In this document: positions 42,159-50,665 of the stretch, in pieces
Numbering within the stretch: position 1 is the stretch's first letter
Layout of the letters: each line of letters begins with the position of its first letter
Source of the DNA: Lactobacillus helsingborgensis
GTDB taxonomy: Bacteria; Bacillota; Bacilli; Lactobacillales; Lactobacillaceae
Assembly (NCBI RefSeq): GCF_000970855.1
Contig: NZ_KQ034046.1
Location: 241,567-305,566, forward strand
Reading direction: 5' to 3'
DNA length: 64,000 nt
Notes under the pieces: model-generated
What the model was told of the DNA's origin: nothing
The model's input: the letters and a program-made list of their open reading frames with translations, nothing else
Database searches by the model: none
Position numbers and translations under genes: made by a program

Positions 42159-42455
42159 ATGGACCTTAAGAAAATAACTGCCGGTTATCAAAACGAAGTT
42201 AATTATCAAAAAAAGATGCTGCAAAATTTACAGTATTGGTTGCAGACTTTATTGGCAATTGCCGCAATCGGCTTGGTCTTATGCTATTATTTCTATGGCA
42301 AAACAACTTGGCTCTTTATTGTGGGCGTGATTTTACTGGTATTTGGTGTTCTTGGCGGGGCTATTGTTGCTTATGGCAGGCACCGTGGTAAGCAGAATGT
42401 TAAATTGATAATTTCTGATTACGAAAAGAAAGTTAACTATTTAAAAAATAAATAA
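42159..42455 (+). CDS. Small membrane protein closing the lev PTS operon (LevX position)
   Basis: A 98-residue protein starting MDLKKITAGYQNEVNYQKKM, with two hydrophobic helices (about 27-46 and 52-72) and a basic end. It follows levG by 19 bases and precedes the operon terminator. S. mutans and L. casei lev operons also end with a small gene of unknown function called levX; whether this is homologous by sequence I cannot tell. Confidence 0.65.
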   Translation: MDLKKITAGYQNEVNYQKKMLQNLQYWLQTLLAIAAIGLVLCYYFYGKTTWLFIVGVILLVFGVLGGAIVAYGRHRGKQNVKLIISDYEKKVNYLKNK

Positions 42456-42465
42456 AGAGTAAATC

Positions 42466-42505
42466 AAATAGGGCTGAAGAAATAAATTCTTCAGCCCTAT
42501 TTTTA
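42466..42505. terminator. Terminator after the lev PTS operon
   Basis: AAATAGGGCTGAAGAA, loop, TTCTTCAGCCCTATTT followed by T-rich sequence; bidirectional. Confidence 0.85.
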
Positions 42506-42520
42506 TATTTAAAACAATAT

Positions 42521-43195
42521 TTAAAACTTAGTTTCTTTAATGTCATCTTCTGGGCGGTGTTCTTGGATTCGTATTATTTGCCAGTCATAATCGCTTTTAT
42601 TGCTATTAGTTAAATCAATATTCAGTTCATTATTGCTAAACTCAAACTCTAATTCTGTTCTTTGATCAATCAGTTCGATGTGGTTAGGTTTAGCAGTTAG
42701 ACCTGTAATTTTGATGGTTTCGGGTAAGGGAGACTTAACAAAAATATATTTTTGATATTTTGCATGTCTGTTTTGCAAGATAAAGCAGCTATCTTCTGCT
42801 ACATTGCCAACTTTAAGGGTACAAGGCTCGCTTTCATTAAAAGCATGACCAAAAATGTGCATCCAATTGTTGATTTGTTTCAGCATTAATTCTGTTTCAG
42901 GTGTCAACTTGCCATCTTCAGTGACTGGAACATTAATGATCGTTTTTGCTCCTGCTTTGCGGTTTGAAATCAGTCTGTCTATTGCGTCTGTTGCAGTCAA
43001 GTCAGTACCTTGTACGGGCTTTTCTATTAAAGAAATAGTGTATTTTGCACATGCTTTCTTAAAATCAGGAATATTTGCATCAGCAGCAATAACGCGGGCG
43101 CCAATATTGCGGGCAGTTTTTACTAAAAAATCAGCATCTACATCTTTTGCATTTTTTAGTTTAAAATTTAATACGATGGCAAAATCGGGATTCAT
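42521..43195 (-). CDS. Protein resembling the C-terminal half of GH29 fucosidases, unknown function
   Basis: A 224-residue cytoplasmic protein. The segment TIINVPVTEDGKLTPETE and INNWMHIFGHAFNES resembles the end of the alpha-L-fucosidase catalytic domain (the LLNVGP..DG.I.E.....L..IG.WL..NGEAIY pattern), followed by a beta-rich end as in fucosidases. It has no room for the catalytic barrel (usual length above 400), so it is not an active enzyme of that family. ATG after AGGAGAGAAA. Likely a conserved lactobacillar protein of unknown role. Confidence 0.5.
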   Translation of the reverse strand: MNPDFAIVLNFKLKNAKDVDADFLVKTARNIGARVIAADANIPDFKKACAKYTISLIEKPVQGTDLTATDAIDRLISNRKAGAKTIINVPVTEDGKLTPETELMLKQINNWMHIFGHAFNESEPCTLKVGNVAEDSCFILQNRHAKYQKYIFVKSPLPETIKITGLTAKPNHIELIDQRTELEFEFSNNELNIDLTNSNKSDYDWQIIRIQEHRPEDDIKETKF

Positions 43196-43251
43196 TAATT
43201 TCTCTCCTTTAGTAAATATTATTAATAAGTTTAACCCAAAAGGTGGTAAAG

Positions 43252-44019
43252 ATGAAAATTATTATTTCACCAGCAATGAAAATGACAGTTGACCGCGAAT
43301 CTTTTCCAGCCAAGTCGCAGCCGCAATTTTTAGCCCAAGCACAAGAATTAGCTGCTTTTTTAAAAAAGTGCAGTTTTAATGAATTACAAAAAATCTGGCA
43401 GTCAAGTGAACGTATGACTAAGGAAGGCCAAAGACAAATAAATGAGCTTAATTTAAGCCAAAAAGATGGCCTGACTCCAGCAATCATCTCATATTCTGGC
43501 ATTCAGTATCAATATATGGCGCCTGATCTGTTCACAGCACCTGCGATATCTTATTTACAAGAAAACGTCCGCATCTTATCCGGATTATACGGCGTTCTAC
43601 GTCCTTTTGACGGAGTTTGGCCCTACCGTTTGGAAATGAAAAATAAAGTTACAGGCTTTAAACAACCTGACTTATATCAGTTCTGGGGAGCAAAAATTGC
43701 TGACAACCTTTTTGATGAAGATCAGATACTCATTAATTTGGCTTCAAAAGAATATTCTCGTAATATCAGCCCTTATGTGACAGCAGGCAGGCAAATGATC
43801 ACCATTAATTTTCAGGAAAAGAAAAATGGTCAGTGGAAGACGGTTGGTGTTCACGCCAAAATGGCTCGTGGAGAAATGGTCCGGTATATTGCGGAAAAGC
43901 AATTGACCAGGCCGCAGCAGCTACGTGAATTTACTGATTTTGGTTTTGCTTTTATGCCCGATTTGAGTACTGCTGCTTCTTATGTTTTTAGGACGGAATA
44001 TGATTTTAAGCGGCGGTAG
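43252..44019 (+). CDS. yaaA: Peroxide stress protein YaaA (UPF0246)
   Basis: A 255-residue protein starting MKIIISPAMKM, with ALSGLYGVLRPFDG-like ILSGLYGVLRPFDGVWPYR near 108-126 and INLASKEYSR near 165, the family signatures. In E. coli YaaA lowers free iron and protects DNA during peroxide stress. ATG 43252 follows AAAGGTGG. It may matter here because the window also encodes H2O2-forming flavin reductases. Confidence 0.9.
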   Translation: MKIIISPAMKMTVDRESFPAKSQPQFLAQAQELAAFLKKCSFNELQKIWQSSERMTKEGQRQINELNLSQKDGLTPAIISYSGIQYQYMAPDLFTAPAISYLQENVRILSGLYGVLRPFDGVWPYRLEMKNKVTGFKQPDLYQFWGAKIADNLFDEDQILINLASKEYSRNISPYVTAGRQMITINFQEKKNGQWKTVGVHAKMARGEMVRYIAEKQLTRPQQLREFTDFGFAFMPDLSTAASYVFRTEYDFKRR

Positions 44020-44076
44020 AACAAAAAGATATTTGGGACAAAGCACACTAAGTAAGATTATGAATGAGGGGATAAT

Positions 44077-44682
44077 ATGAAAATAGTTTTTGTACGACAC
44101 GGCTTAACTGATTTGAATAAGATTGGCCGCATGCAAGGGTCATCATTTGATCACGATTTAGATGAAATTGGTCAAAAACAGGCAGAGACAGCCGCAGCGA
44201 ATTTTGATCCTGCACCTTTTGACGTCGTTTTTTCAAGCCCATTAAAAAGGTCGTTAACAACCGCTAAAATTTTTACCAAGGGTCAAAAAGAAATTAAAAT
44301 TGATCAACGCCTGACGGAAATTAATTTCGGAGAATGGGACGGGCAATTTTTAACCGCGCTGGGGCAAAAATATCCCGATGCAATTGATCCTTGGGGTAAA
44401 GCGGCTGCTGACTACATTAAATATGCACCCAGTGGCGAGTCATTTACGGCGCTTAACCGCAGGTGCGGCAGTTTTATGACTGACATGGAAAAGAATTATC
44501 TGGATAAAAAAGTTTTAGTATTTTGCCATGGCACCTTAATTAGGATGATGTTTGCCCACTGCTTAACTAATGGCGACATGAATTGCTTTGAAACTATGGC
44601 TAATTGCGCATTAGCTAAAATGTCCTATCGTGACGGCATTTACAGGTTGAATTACTATAACCGGATATTGACATTTGAATAA
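44077..44682 (+). CDS. Histidine phosphatase family protein
   Basis: A 201-residue enzyme: VFVRHGLTDLNKIGRMQG at the N-terminus, FSSPLKRSLTTAKIF near 50, second catalytic histidine in LVFCHGTLIRMM near 150. Substrate unknown; alpha-ribazole phosphatase-like or general phosphatase. ATG after TGAGGGGATAAT. Confidence 0.88.
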   Translation: MKIVFVRHGLTDLNKIGRMQGSSFDHDLDEIGQKQAETAAANFDPAPFDVVFSSPLKRSLTTAKIFTKGQKEIKIDQRLTEINFGEWDGQFLTALGQKYPDAIDPWGKAAADYIKYAPSGESFTALNRRCGSFMTDMEKNYLDKKVLVFCHGTLIRMMFAHCLTNGDMNCFETMANCALAKMSYRDGIYRLNYYNRILTFE

Positions 44683-44687
44683 AAATA

Positions 44688-44717
44688 ATAGGCCTTGAAG
44701 TAAGGCCTTTTTTGTTA
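44688..44717 (+). terminator. Terminator after the phosphatase gene
   Basis: AATAGGCCTT, loop GAAGT, AAGGCCTTTTTTG. Confidence 0.75.
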
Positions 44718-44728
44718 GTGCATTTTAA

Positions 44729-44784
44729 TTGACTAGAGCTAATAAAAAAATTATTCTGTAATAAGTGACACGGTGTCACTTATT
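44729..44784 (+). promoter_or_regulatory. Promoter with a 25-base TetR-type operator
   Basis: TTGACT (44729-44734), 17-base spacer, TATTCT (44752-44757). A perfect palindrome AATAAGTGACAC-G-GTGTCACTTATT (44760-44784) covers the predicted start. It is the natural operator for the TetR-family protein encoded 24 bases downstream, giving autoregulation of the exporter operon. Confidence 0.75.
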
Positions 44785-44807
44785 AAAATTAGAAGGTAAA
44801 TGAAGAG

Positions 44808-45329
44808 ATGGTTAAGGCGACTTTTATTAACTTGCCGGCAAGCAAGAAAAAGATAATCAAACAGTCTTTAGTAAATGAGTTTAGTACCTATCCACTAGCA
44901 AAGGCGCAGGTGGCACGGATTGTTGCTCAAGCAGGTATTGCGCGTGGCGCATTTTATAAATATTTTACCGATTTAAATGATGCTTACCAGTATATGTATG
45001 GGATTGCCATTAAGGCGATTCATTCACCGGTTGAACTAACTTCGGCTTTTGAGCCGCAGCAATATTACCAGAATGTAGCCGATTTTATTGAAAAGGCGCA
45101 ACAAAGTTCTTATGCAGGTCTGATTAAAATGCACATTTTGTACAACGAGAATTCAGTGGGTCAACCTTTTCCCCGAGAATTGATCACTAAATTAGATCCG
45201 CAAAATTGGAGTGCAATGGTTCTTAGTCATGCGACAATCCGCTTGGTGATGGAAAATCCAGAACAAGAAAAAGAGGTTATGGCTCGCTTTAAGGTCAGTT
45301 TAGAACTATTAAAAAGGGGAACAAATTAA
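44808..45329 (+). CDS. TetR-family regulator of an ABC exporter
   Basis: A 173-residue repressor: helix-turn-helix at ~28-50 (QVARIVAQAGIARGAFYKYF) then a ligand domain. It starts the operon TetR-permease-ATPase; its stop overlaps the permease ATG by one base. It probably binds the 25-base palindrome just upstream. Inducer unknown. Confidence 0.85.
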   Translation: MVKATFINLPASKKKIIKQSLVNEFSTYPLAKAQVARIVAQAGIARGAFYKYFTDLNDAYQYMYGIAIKAIHSPVELTSAFEPQQYYQNVADFIEKAQQSSYAGLIKMHILYNENSVGQPFPRELITKLDPQNWSAMVLSHATIRLVMENPEQEKEVMARFKVSLELLKRGTN

Positions 45330-46390
45330 TGTTTTTAGCAATTAAAGAAATAAAGAGAGAAAAGCTGCGTTACGGACTAATCATTTTGATGATTTTTTTA
45401 ATTAGTTACCTTATATTTGTCCTTTCGTCTCTGGCAGTTGGTTTAGCCAGTGAAAATACGCAGGCATTAAAGTCTTGGGATGCTCAGAAAGTCATTTTAA
45501 ATAAAAATGCGAACGTTAGTATGAGCCAGTCAGTTTTAACTAAAAGTGATTTAGCAAAAACTACTTTAACTAAAAATGAAGCACTGGTGGGACAAATACC
45601 AGTAGTAGTTAAGAAATCCGGAAGGCCGCAAATCTCAGCGCAATTTATTGGTGTCAAGAAAAACCAGTTCATTTATGATGATCAAGAATTAATTGCAGGC
45701 AGAAAAGCCAAAAAGAACTATGAAGTTACTGTGGATCAAGCTTTTAAAACTAAGGGCTACCAATTAGGCGATCGCTTAGAGTTAAATGGTTCAAGCAAGA
45801 AATATCGCATCGTTGGTTTTGTCCAAAATGCTAAAATCAACATTGCCCCAATTGTTTATGGTACATTGCAGTCGTGGAAGAAGCTGCGGCAAGGATTGCC
45901 GACTTTAAGGGCATCGGCTATTATTTCACGTGATCATAATTATAAATACAATCACAAGGACAGTAAGACATATCCCATTGCGCAATTTATTAAAAAGCTT
46001 CCGGGCTATACCGCACAAAATATGACATTCGAGTTAATGATAGGTTTCTTATACGTTATTTCACTTATCATAATTGCCGTCTTTCTTTATATTCTAACGA
46101 TGCAAAAAATGCACAATTATGCAGTGATGCGGGCACAGGGGATTCCGAGCAGCACGTTAGTTAAGGCAACAATCAGTCAAGCGTTGATTTTAGTTTTAGT
46201 TGGATTAGTTATCGGGTTAGTGGCTATGGCGGTAACTGTCAAAGTTTTACCAGCTGCAGTGCCTATCAGTTTTACCCCGGACATCATTTTGTCGGGTACG
46301 TTGGGATTACTGCTAACTGCAATTATTGGCAGCTTAATTCCAATCAGATCAATTCTCAAAGTAGATCCAGCACAAGCAATAGGTGAGTAA
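45329..46390 (+). CDS. ABC transporter permease, MacB/DevC-type
   Basis: A 353-residue FtsX-like permease: helix ~15-37, extracellular domain ~40-235, then three helices (~240-265, 290-315, 325-345) with the PAQA motif near the C-terminus (VDPAQAIGE). Pairs with the ATPase encoded next. Likely exports a small toxic compound or peptide; the substrate is not known. Confidence 0.88.
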   Translation: MFLAIKEIKREKLRYGLIILMIFLISYLIFVLSSLAVGLASENTQALKSWDAQKVILNKNANVSMSQSVLTKSDLAKTTLTKNEALVGQIPVVVKKSGRPQISAQFIGVKKNQFIYDDQELIAGRKAKKNYEVTVDQAFKTKGYQLGDRLELNGSSKKYRIVGFVQNAKINIAPIVYGTLQSWKKLRQGLPTLRASAIISRDHNYKYNHKDSKTYPIAQFIKKLPGYTAQNMTFELMIGFLYVISLIIIAVFLYILTMQKMHNYAVMRAQGIPSSTLVKATISQALILVLVGLVIGLVAMAVTVKVLPAAVPISFTPDIILSGTLGLLLTAIIGSLIPIRSILKVDPAQAIGE

Positions 46391-46391
46391 T

Positions 46392-47066
46392 ATGGCAATT
46401 ATTGAATTGAAAAATGTTCAAAAAGTATATGGTAAAGGTGCCGCAGAAGTAACAGCACTCAATAACGTAAATTTTAAGGCAAATTTAGGTGAAGTGGTAT
46501 TAATCATGGGGCCTTCAGGCGCTGGTAAAAGCACCTTTTTAACCATTGCAGGCTCTTTACAAAAGCCAACCGCAGGAGAAGTGATAGTTAACGGTCAAAA
46601 TATTGCAGATATTTCTGCTAAAGACAGCGACCGTTTACGTCTGACTCAACTTGGCTTTGTATTGCAGGCTTATAATTTAGTACCATTTTTAAAGGTCAAA
46701 GAACAGTTTGAATTAGTTAATAAGGTGAAAAAAACAGGCAATATCAATGAAGAAACGTTACAAAAATTGCTCAAACAATTAGGTATCAGTTCATTGCTTG
46801 ATAAGTATCCCGCTGAATTATCTGGTGGACAGCAGCAGCGCGCTGCTATTGCCCGTGCACTTTACGCTAATCCTCAAATTTTATTGGCCGATGAACCTAC
46901 AGCTTCTCTAGACAGTAAAAATGTCAGTGAAGTGGGGCAACTTTTTCAAAACTTGGCTAAAGACTATCACAAGGCTATTCTACTGGTAACTCATGATCCT
47001 AGACTCAAGCAATACGCAGATCATATTTATGAAATGATGGATGGTGAGATTAAGCAAAAAGTTTAG
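46392..47066 (+). CDS. ABC transporter ATP-binding protein, MacB/LolD-type
   Basis: A 224-residue ATPase: Walker A GPSGAGKST, signature LSGGQQQRAAIARAL, Walker B ILLADEPTASLDS, H-loop VTHDPRL. ATG 46392 (AGGTGAG before it) overlaps the end region of the permease gene. Completes the TetR-controlled exporter. Confidence 0.92.
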   Translation: MAIIELKNVQKVYGKGAAEVTALNNVNFKANLGEVVLIMGPSGAGKSTFLTIAGSLQKPTAGEVIVNGQNIADISAKDSDRLRLTQLGFVLQAYNLVPFLKVKEQFELVNKVKKTGNINEETLQKLLKQLGISSLLDKYPAELSGGQQQRAAIARALYANPQILLADEPTASLDSKNVSEVGQLFQNLAKDYHKAILLVTHDPRLKQYADHIYEMMDGEIKQKV

Positions 47067-47080
47067 TTATTAAATTATAG

Positions 47081-47122
47081 CTATAAAAATAACACTATAA
47101 AAATAACACTATAAAAAATAAC
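47081..47122. repeat. Three tandem copies of a 14-base AT-rich unit
   Basis: CTATAAAAATAACA at 47081 and 47095, then a third slightly changed copy at 47109, fifteen bases after the ATPase stop codon. The rest of 47123-47573 is very AT-rich; apart from a weak hairpin AAAGTACTTTG/CAAAGCACTTTT (47291-47320), a possible terminator, and an extended -10 TGGTATAAT near 47494, I see nothing in it. Confidence 0.7.
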
Positions 47123-47573
47123 CATAGAATAGAATTTAATTAAAAGCAAAAAATTAGCTAAACTTTTTTTCTCAGTAGTAATTTTATTATTTACAATAAA
47201 ACTATTTTATCCGGATTTTTGTTATTAATTAGAATTAACTATTTAAAACCGAAATTTTATAGAAAATCACACATTTCTTTTATATTATAAAAAGTACTTT
47301 GCTCTTGACAAAGCACTTTTAAATTTACTATTCTTATATGTGAAAAGAAAATGTTATTTTTTGAGATAAGATAACTGGAAAAATTAAAAATAAAATTATT
47401 AATTTGTTTTTTAACTATTTGAGTAAATTACTAGGAAATAATAGTTTCTTTGCTAAAATAACAAAAAGTTATTTTTTTGTATATGTTTTTGTTTGGTATA
47501 ATTTTTATTTTATTTTATTAGTGGCAATCAGAAAAGCTACTATAAATAGATCAATTTATGTAGAGGTACAAAT

Positions 47574-47798
47574 ATGAATGATGTCCCTGAAGATAAGTCG
47601 ATTGAATTATCAACCGATTATCAAAATCACAGTATTAATATGAACTTTTCAGACAATCTGACAGAAGATTCTGAAGTAGGCTATATTCTTTCTGCTGCTT
47701 TCTTTTCTTTTTGCGCTGCTCAAGGTTTGAGCAAAGATGAAGTAAGCGACATGGTTTCACAGTATTACGATGAGTTTATAGAAAATAATGGAGAATAA
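47574..47798 (+). CDS. Small acidic protein, unknown function (74 aa)
   Basis: Strongly acidic (about 17 Asp/Glu, 3 Lys), starting MNDVPEDKSIELSTDYQ, with a hydrophobic middle VGYILSAAFFSFCAAQG and a helical acidic end. An extended -10 (TGGTATAAT) lies about 75 bases upstream and the ATG follows AGAGGTAC. It stands alone after an AT-rich gap. Family not recognised. Confidence 0.55.
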   Translation: MNDVPEDKSIELSTDYQNHSINMNFSDNLTEDSEVGYILSAAFFSFCAAQGLSKDEVSDMVSQYYDEFIENNGE

Positions 47799-47906
47799 TT
47801 TTCTTCATTAAAATATGTATCATTCGGCAATAATTTGATTGTCGGGAAATAGCTGGTTTTTGTTAGGAATAACAGTACGTTTTAAAGTTAATCAAGGAAT
47901 ACCAAA

Positions 47907-48530
47907 ATGGCTAGAAAAAAAGAAATAGGAAGAAATAAAATTTTAAGCATTGCCTATAAGATGGTTGTTAAAGATGGTATTGAGAGTTTGACTGCCCGCA
48001 ATATTGCCAAGGCAGGGCATTTTTCAACGCAGCCTTTATATCTTGAATTTAACAGTATGGAAGACTTGCGCAAAGAAGTATTGCGTAAAATTGCGGACAA
48101 TTTAAAGAATAATATTTTGCAGAAAAGGTATACGGATAAGCCTTTAATTGATATGGATTTATCTTATATTGATTTTGCCAAGGAACAAGAAAACTTGTTC
48201 AGAGCAATGTTTGTTGATGGTAAATTCGGCAGTAAGATAATTGCTGATACTTTAATTGACTTTGGTGTGGAAAAGTTCAGGGAACAATATCCTAAGACTA
48301 AATACCCAGAAGACAAGATAAGAAGCATTATCATTGCCAATTGGATTACTACTAGCGGTATCGCTTCACTACTCGTTAATAAAATAGCAACTTTTACCCA
48401 AACGCAGATCATCAATGTTTTAACAGCTCAAATTAATGATGCCATTTTAAATGATTGGCTCAGTAAGACTAATAAAGTTTCATTATTTAAAACTGGCGAA
48501 GCGGAAAGCAAAAGTAAAAGCAAGAAGTAA
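47907..48530 (+). CDS. TetR-family transcriptional regulator
   Basis: A 207-residue regulator: helix-turn-helix ~28-50 (TARNIAKAGHFSTQPLYLEF) and a C-terminal ligand domain; Ser/Lys tail SKSKSKK. Upstream of the flavin reductase pair, whose promoter holds the inverted repeat AGCATA-CGGA-TATGCT, a possible target. Ligand unknown. Confidence 0.82.
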   Translation: MARKKEIGRNKILSIAYKMVVKDGIESLTARNIAKAGHFSTQPLYLEFNSMEDLRKEVLRKIADNLKNNILQKRYTDKPLIDMDLSYIDFAKEQENLFRAMFVDGKFGSKIIADTLIDFGVEKFREQYPKTKYPEDKIRSIIIANWITTSGIASLLVNKIATFTQTQIINVLTAQINDAILNDWLSKTNKVSLFKTGEAESKSKSKK

Positions 48531-48624
48531 TTCTTAGTGTTTGCAGAGTGCTTATAATGTACTAAATCAACCATTTTACAGAAATTATCTATATAAATCT
48601 TTTTAAGAGCAGGAAAATGTTAAA

Positions 48625-48645
48625 AGCATACGGATATGCTATAAT
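48625..48645 (+). promoter_or_regulatory. Promoter of the flavin reductase pair with inverted repeat
   Basis: Extended -10 TGCTATAAT (48637-48645) overlapped by AGCATA-CGGA-TATGCT (48625-48640). A repressor here would block the promoter directly. Confidence 0.5.
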
Positions 48646-48679
48646 TAATCTTGAAATTAGTTTCTGAAAGGTGGTTTTT

Positions 48680-49219
48680 ATGAAAATTCTTGCATTATCT
48701 GGCTCAAATGCCAATAATTCATTTAATGAGGCATTGCTTAAATTTATATCTAAGCAATTTGCCGACAAGTATGATTTTAAACTGGCAACAGTAAAAGGGT
48801 TGCCAATGTTTAAAGAGGGCGAAGATGCTCCAGAATCTGTTCAAGCTTTGACAAAAGAAATTGAAGATGCCGATTTAGTATTAATTGGTTCTCCTGAGCA
48901 GCAACACTCTGTTACTAGTGCGTTAAGTAGTGCTTTAGAATGGCTTTCTTGCGTGACTCATCCGTTTAAGAATAAGCCAGTTGTGATTGTTTCTACTTCA
49001 CCAATGCCACAAGGTGGTTCTCGTTCACAAGGTCGTTTAAAGAGCGTGTTGACAGCACCTGGTTTTGATGCCCAAGTCTTTAATGATGACGAATTTATGT
49101 TGGGAGTCGCACCAAAGCAATTTGACGAAAACGGTAATTTGACTAACAAGGAATCTGTTGAATTCTTGGGTCATTTCTTCGACGAAGTTGATAGTTGGTA
49201 CGCACAAGTTACTAAGTAG
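48680..49219 (+). CDS. NAD(P)H-dependent flavin reductase subunit (Nfr-like)
   Basis: A 179-residue flavodoxin-fold protein of the NADPH-dependent FMN reductase family: phosphate loop [13 protein letters not shown] at the N-terminus and [22 protein letters not shown] near 75-97. Compared with its neighbour the usual PEYNHS block is changed to PEQQHS, suggesting a specialised subunit. ATG 48680 follows GAAAGGTGG. The tandem pair resembles the two-gene NADH-dependent flavin reductase that makes H2O2 in L. johnsonii. Confidence 0.82.
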   Translation: MKILALSGSNANNSFNEALLKFISKQFADKYDFKLATVKGLPMFKEGEDAPESVQALTKEIEDADLVLIGSPEQQHSVTSALSSALEWLSCVTHPFKNKPVVIVSTSPMPQGGSRSQGRLKSVLTAPGFDAQVFNDDEFMLGVAPKQFDENGNLTNKESVEFLGHFFDEVDSWYAQVTK

Positions 49220-49230
49220 GAGGGTCGAGA

Positions 49231-49779
49231 ATGAAAATATTAGCAATTGTTGGTACAAATGCATCTTTTTCATATAACCGTTTTTTAGCACAATTTATCG
49301 CTAAGCGTTATGCTGATAAAGCAGACATTGAAGTAAAAGAAATAGATAAGTTGACACCATTCTGCAGAACAGAAATGGCTGATGATACTATTAAGGCTTG
49401 GATTGAAGAAATTAAGAGCGCTGATGGTATAGTAATTACTACACCTGAATATGATCACACTATTCCTGCTCCGTTAAAGAGTAGTCTTGAATGGTTGGGT
49501 TCACATGCTGGTCCTAATGTTATGAAGATGAAGCCAGTAGCTGTTGCTGGTGTATCATACGGTTCACAAGGTACTGCTCGTGCTCAAGAAGATATGCGTG
49601 AAATTTTGCTTTCACCTGATATGAGCGCAAATGTTTTACCTGGTAACGAAGTTTTAATTGGTCAAGCTCCAGATAAGTTCAATAAAGAAACTGGTGAATT
49701 GACTGATGAAGCAACCATTAAGCAAATTGATGGTATGATGGACAACTTCTTCAAGTTTGTTGAACAAGCACATAAATAA
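49231..49779 (+). CDS. NAD(P)H-dependent flavin reductase subunit (Nfr-like)
   Basis: A 182-residue paralogue of the preceding gene: VGTNASFSYNRFL, then canonical TTPEYDHTIPAPLKSSLEW near 72-90 and GVSYGSQGTARAQEDMR near 105-122. RBS AGGAGGGTC, 11 bases after its partner. It likely forms a complex with the first subunit, reducing free flavin with NADH; reduced flavin then gives H2O2 with oxygen. The free reduced flavin could also feed the EET system. Confidence 0.85.
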   Translation: MKILAIVGTNASFSYNRFLAQFIAKRYADKADIEVKEIDKLTPFCRTEMADDTIKAWIEEIKSADGIVITTPEYDHTIPAPLKSSLEWLGSHAGPNVMKMKPVAVAGVSYGSQGTARAQEDMREILLSPDMSANVLPGNEVLIGQAPDKFNKETGELTDEATIKQIDGMMDNFFKFVEQAHK

Positions 49780-49807
49780 ACTTTTGCTAGATTGATTAGC
49801 AGAGAGT

Positions 49808-49846
49808 AAAATAACCGGATAGGAGTGTCCTATCCGGTTATTTTTG
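49808..49846 (+). terminator. Terminator after the flavin reductase pair
   Basis: AAAATAACCGGATAGGA, loop GTG, TCCTATCCGGTTATTTTTG: long perfect stem. Confidence 0.9.
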
Positions 49847-49863
49847 TTTGAAAGGAAGTTGGC

Positions 49864-50655
49864 ATGTCTAAACCTGTTGTTCTGCCTCTTAAATCTGTGC
49901 GTAATCCCCGAGATTTAGGGGGATATATTGGCTTTAATGGGCGCAAAATTAAAGCACACCGGTTATTGCGGTCTGGTAATATTAGTCAGATAACTGCTGC
50001 CGACCAGCGTTTTTTGCTTGATTACGGTTTAACTAAAATTATTGATTTGCGCTCGCCAGCAGAATGCAAGGCAAACCAGGATCGCGATCTACCGGGCGTT
50101 ACGCATTACGAGTTTCCGCTATCTGTTGAAGATAATACTGGTGGTCATGGCTTGGATATGAGTAAAGAATTCGCCAAATACCGTCGTGATCAATATGCTG
50201 GGTTTGATATGATGTGCAGGCGATACCGTGAACATATCAACAATAAGCAAGCTCAGCGCAGTATCCATCAAATTGTAAGTGTCGTAGCTGATACTGCTGA
50301 TGGTGCAGTTTTGTATCATTGCTCAGAAGGCAAGGACAGAACAGGTTTAGTAACGGTGGTGCTTTTGTATATTTTGGGTGTTGATCTAGAAGTAATTAGA
50401 CAGGACTACCTTTATTCAAACTATATGCTGAATAATTATCGTCACGTTCGGGATGAGAAATTTAAAGCAGCGGGAGAAAATGATAAGTTTCGTGCCAATA
50501 TGCGCATTCTTGGTTCAGTAGCTAATGCTTTCTTTGATACCAGCTTGATTACAATTAATGATAATTTTGGCGGTATTGATTCATACATATCTAATCAACT
50601 GGACATAAACGCAGAAATGCAAGAAATGATGAGAGAAAAATATTTAGAGGATTAG
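49864..50655 (+). CDS. Tyrosine-protein phosphatase family protein
   Basis: A 263-residue protein: VRNPRDLGGYIGFNGRKIK at the start, LRSGNISQIT, IDLRSPAEC and P-loop HCSEGKDRTGLVTV near 156-169, the same family as the gene at 26974 but without the N-terminal extra domain. ATG after GAAAGGAAGTTGGC. Ten bases before the apbE-like gene. It could act on phosphotyrosine, phospholipid or a small phosphate ester. Confidence 0.85.
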   Translation: MSKPVVLPLKSVRNPRDLGGYIGFNGRKIKAHRLLRSGNISQITAADQRFLLDYGLTKIIDLRSPAECKANQDRDLPGVTHYEFPLSVEDNTGGHGLDMSKEFAKYRRDQYAGFDMMCRRYREHINNKQAQRSIHQIVSVVADTADGAVLYHCSEGKDRTGLVTVVLLYILGVDLEVIRQDYLYSNYMLNNYRHVRDEKFKAAGENDKFRANMRILGSVANAFFDTSLITINDNFGGIDSYISNQLDINAEMQEMMREKYLED

Positions 50656-50665
50656 GGATAAGATT

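Noticed and set aside
47123-47573. Possible hidden gene or RNA in the AT-rich gap.
   Set aside because: Frames are short and low-complexity; only one weak hairpin and a promoter for the following gene are visible.
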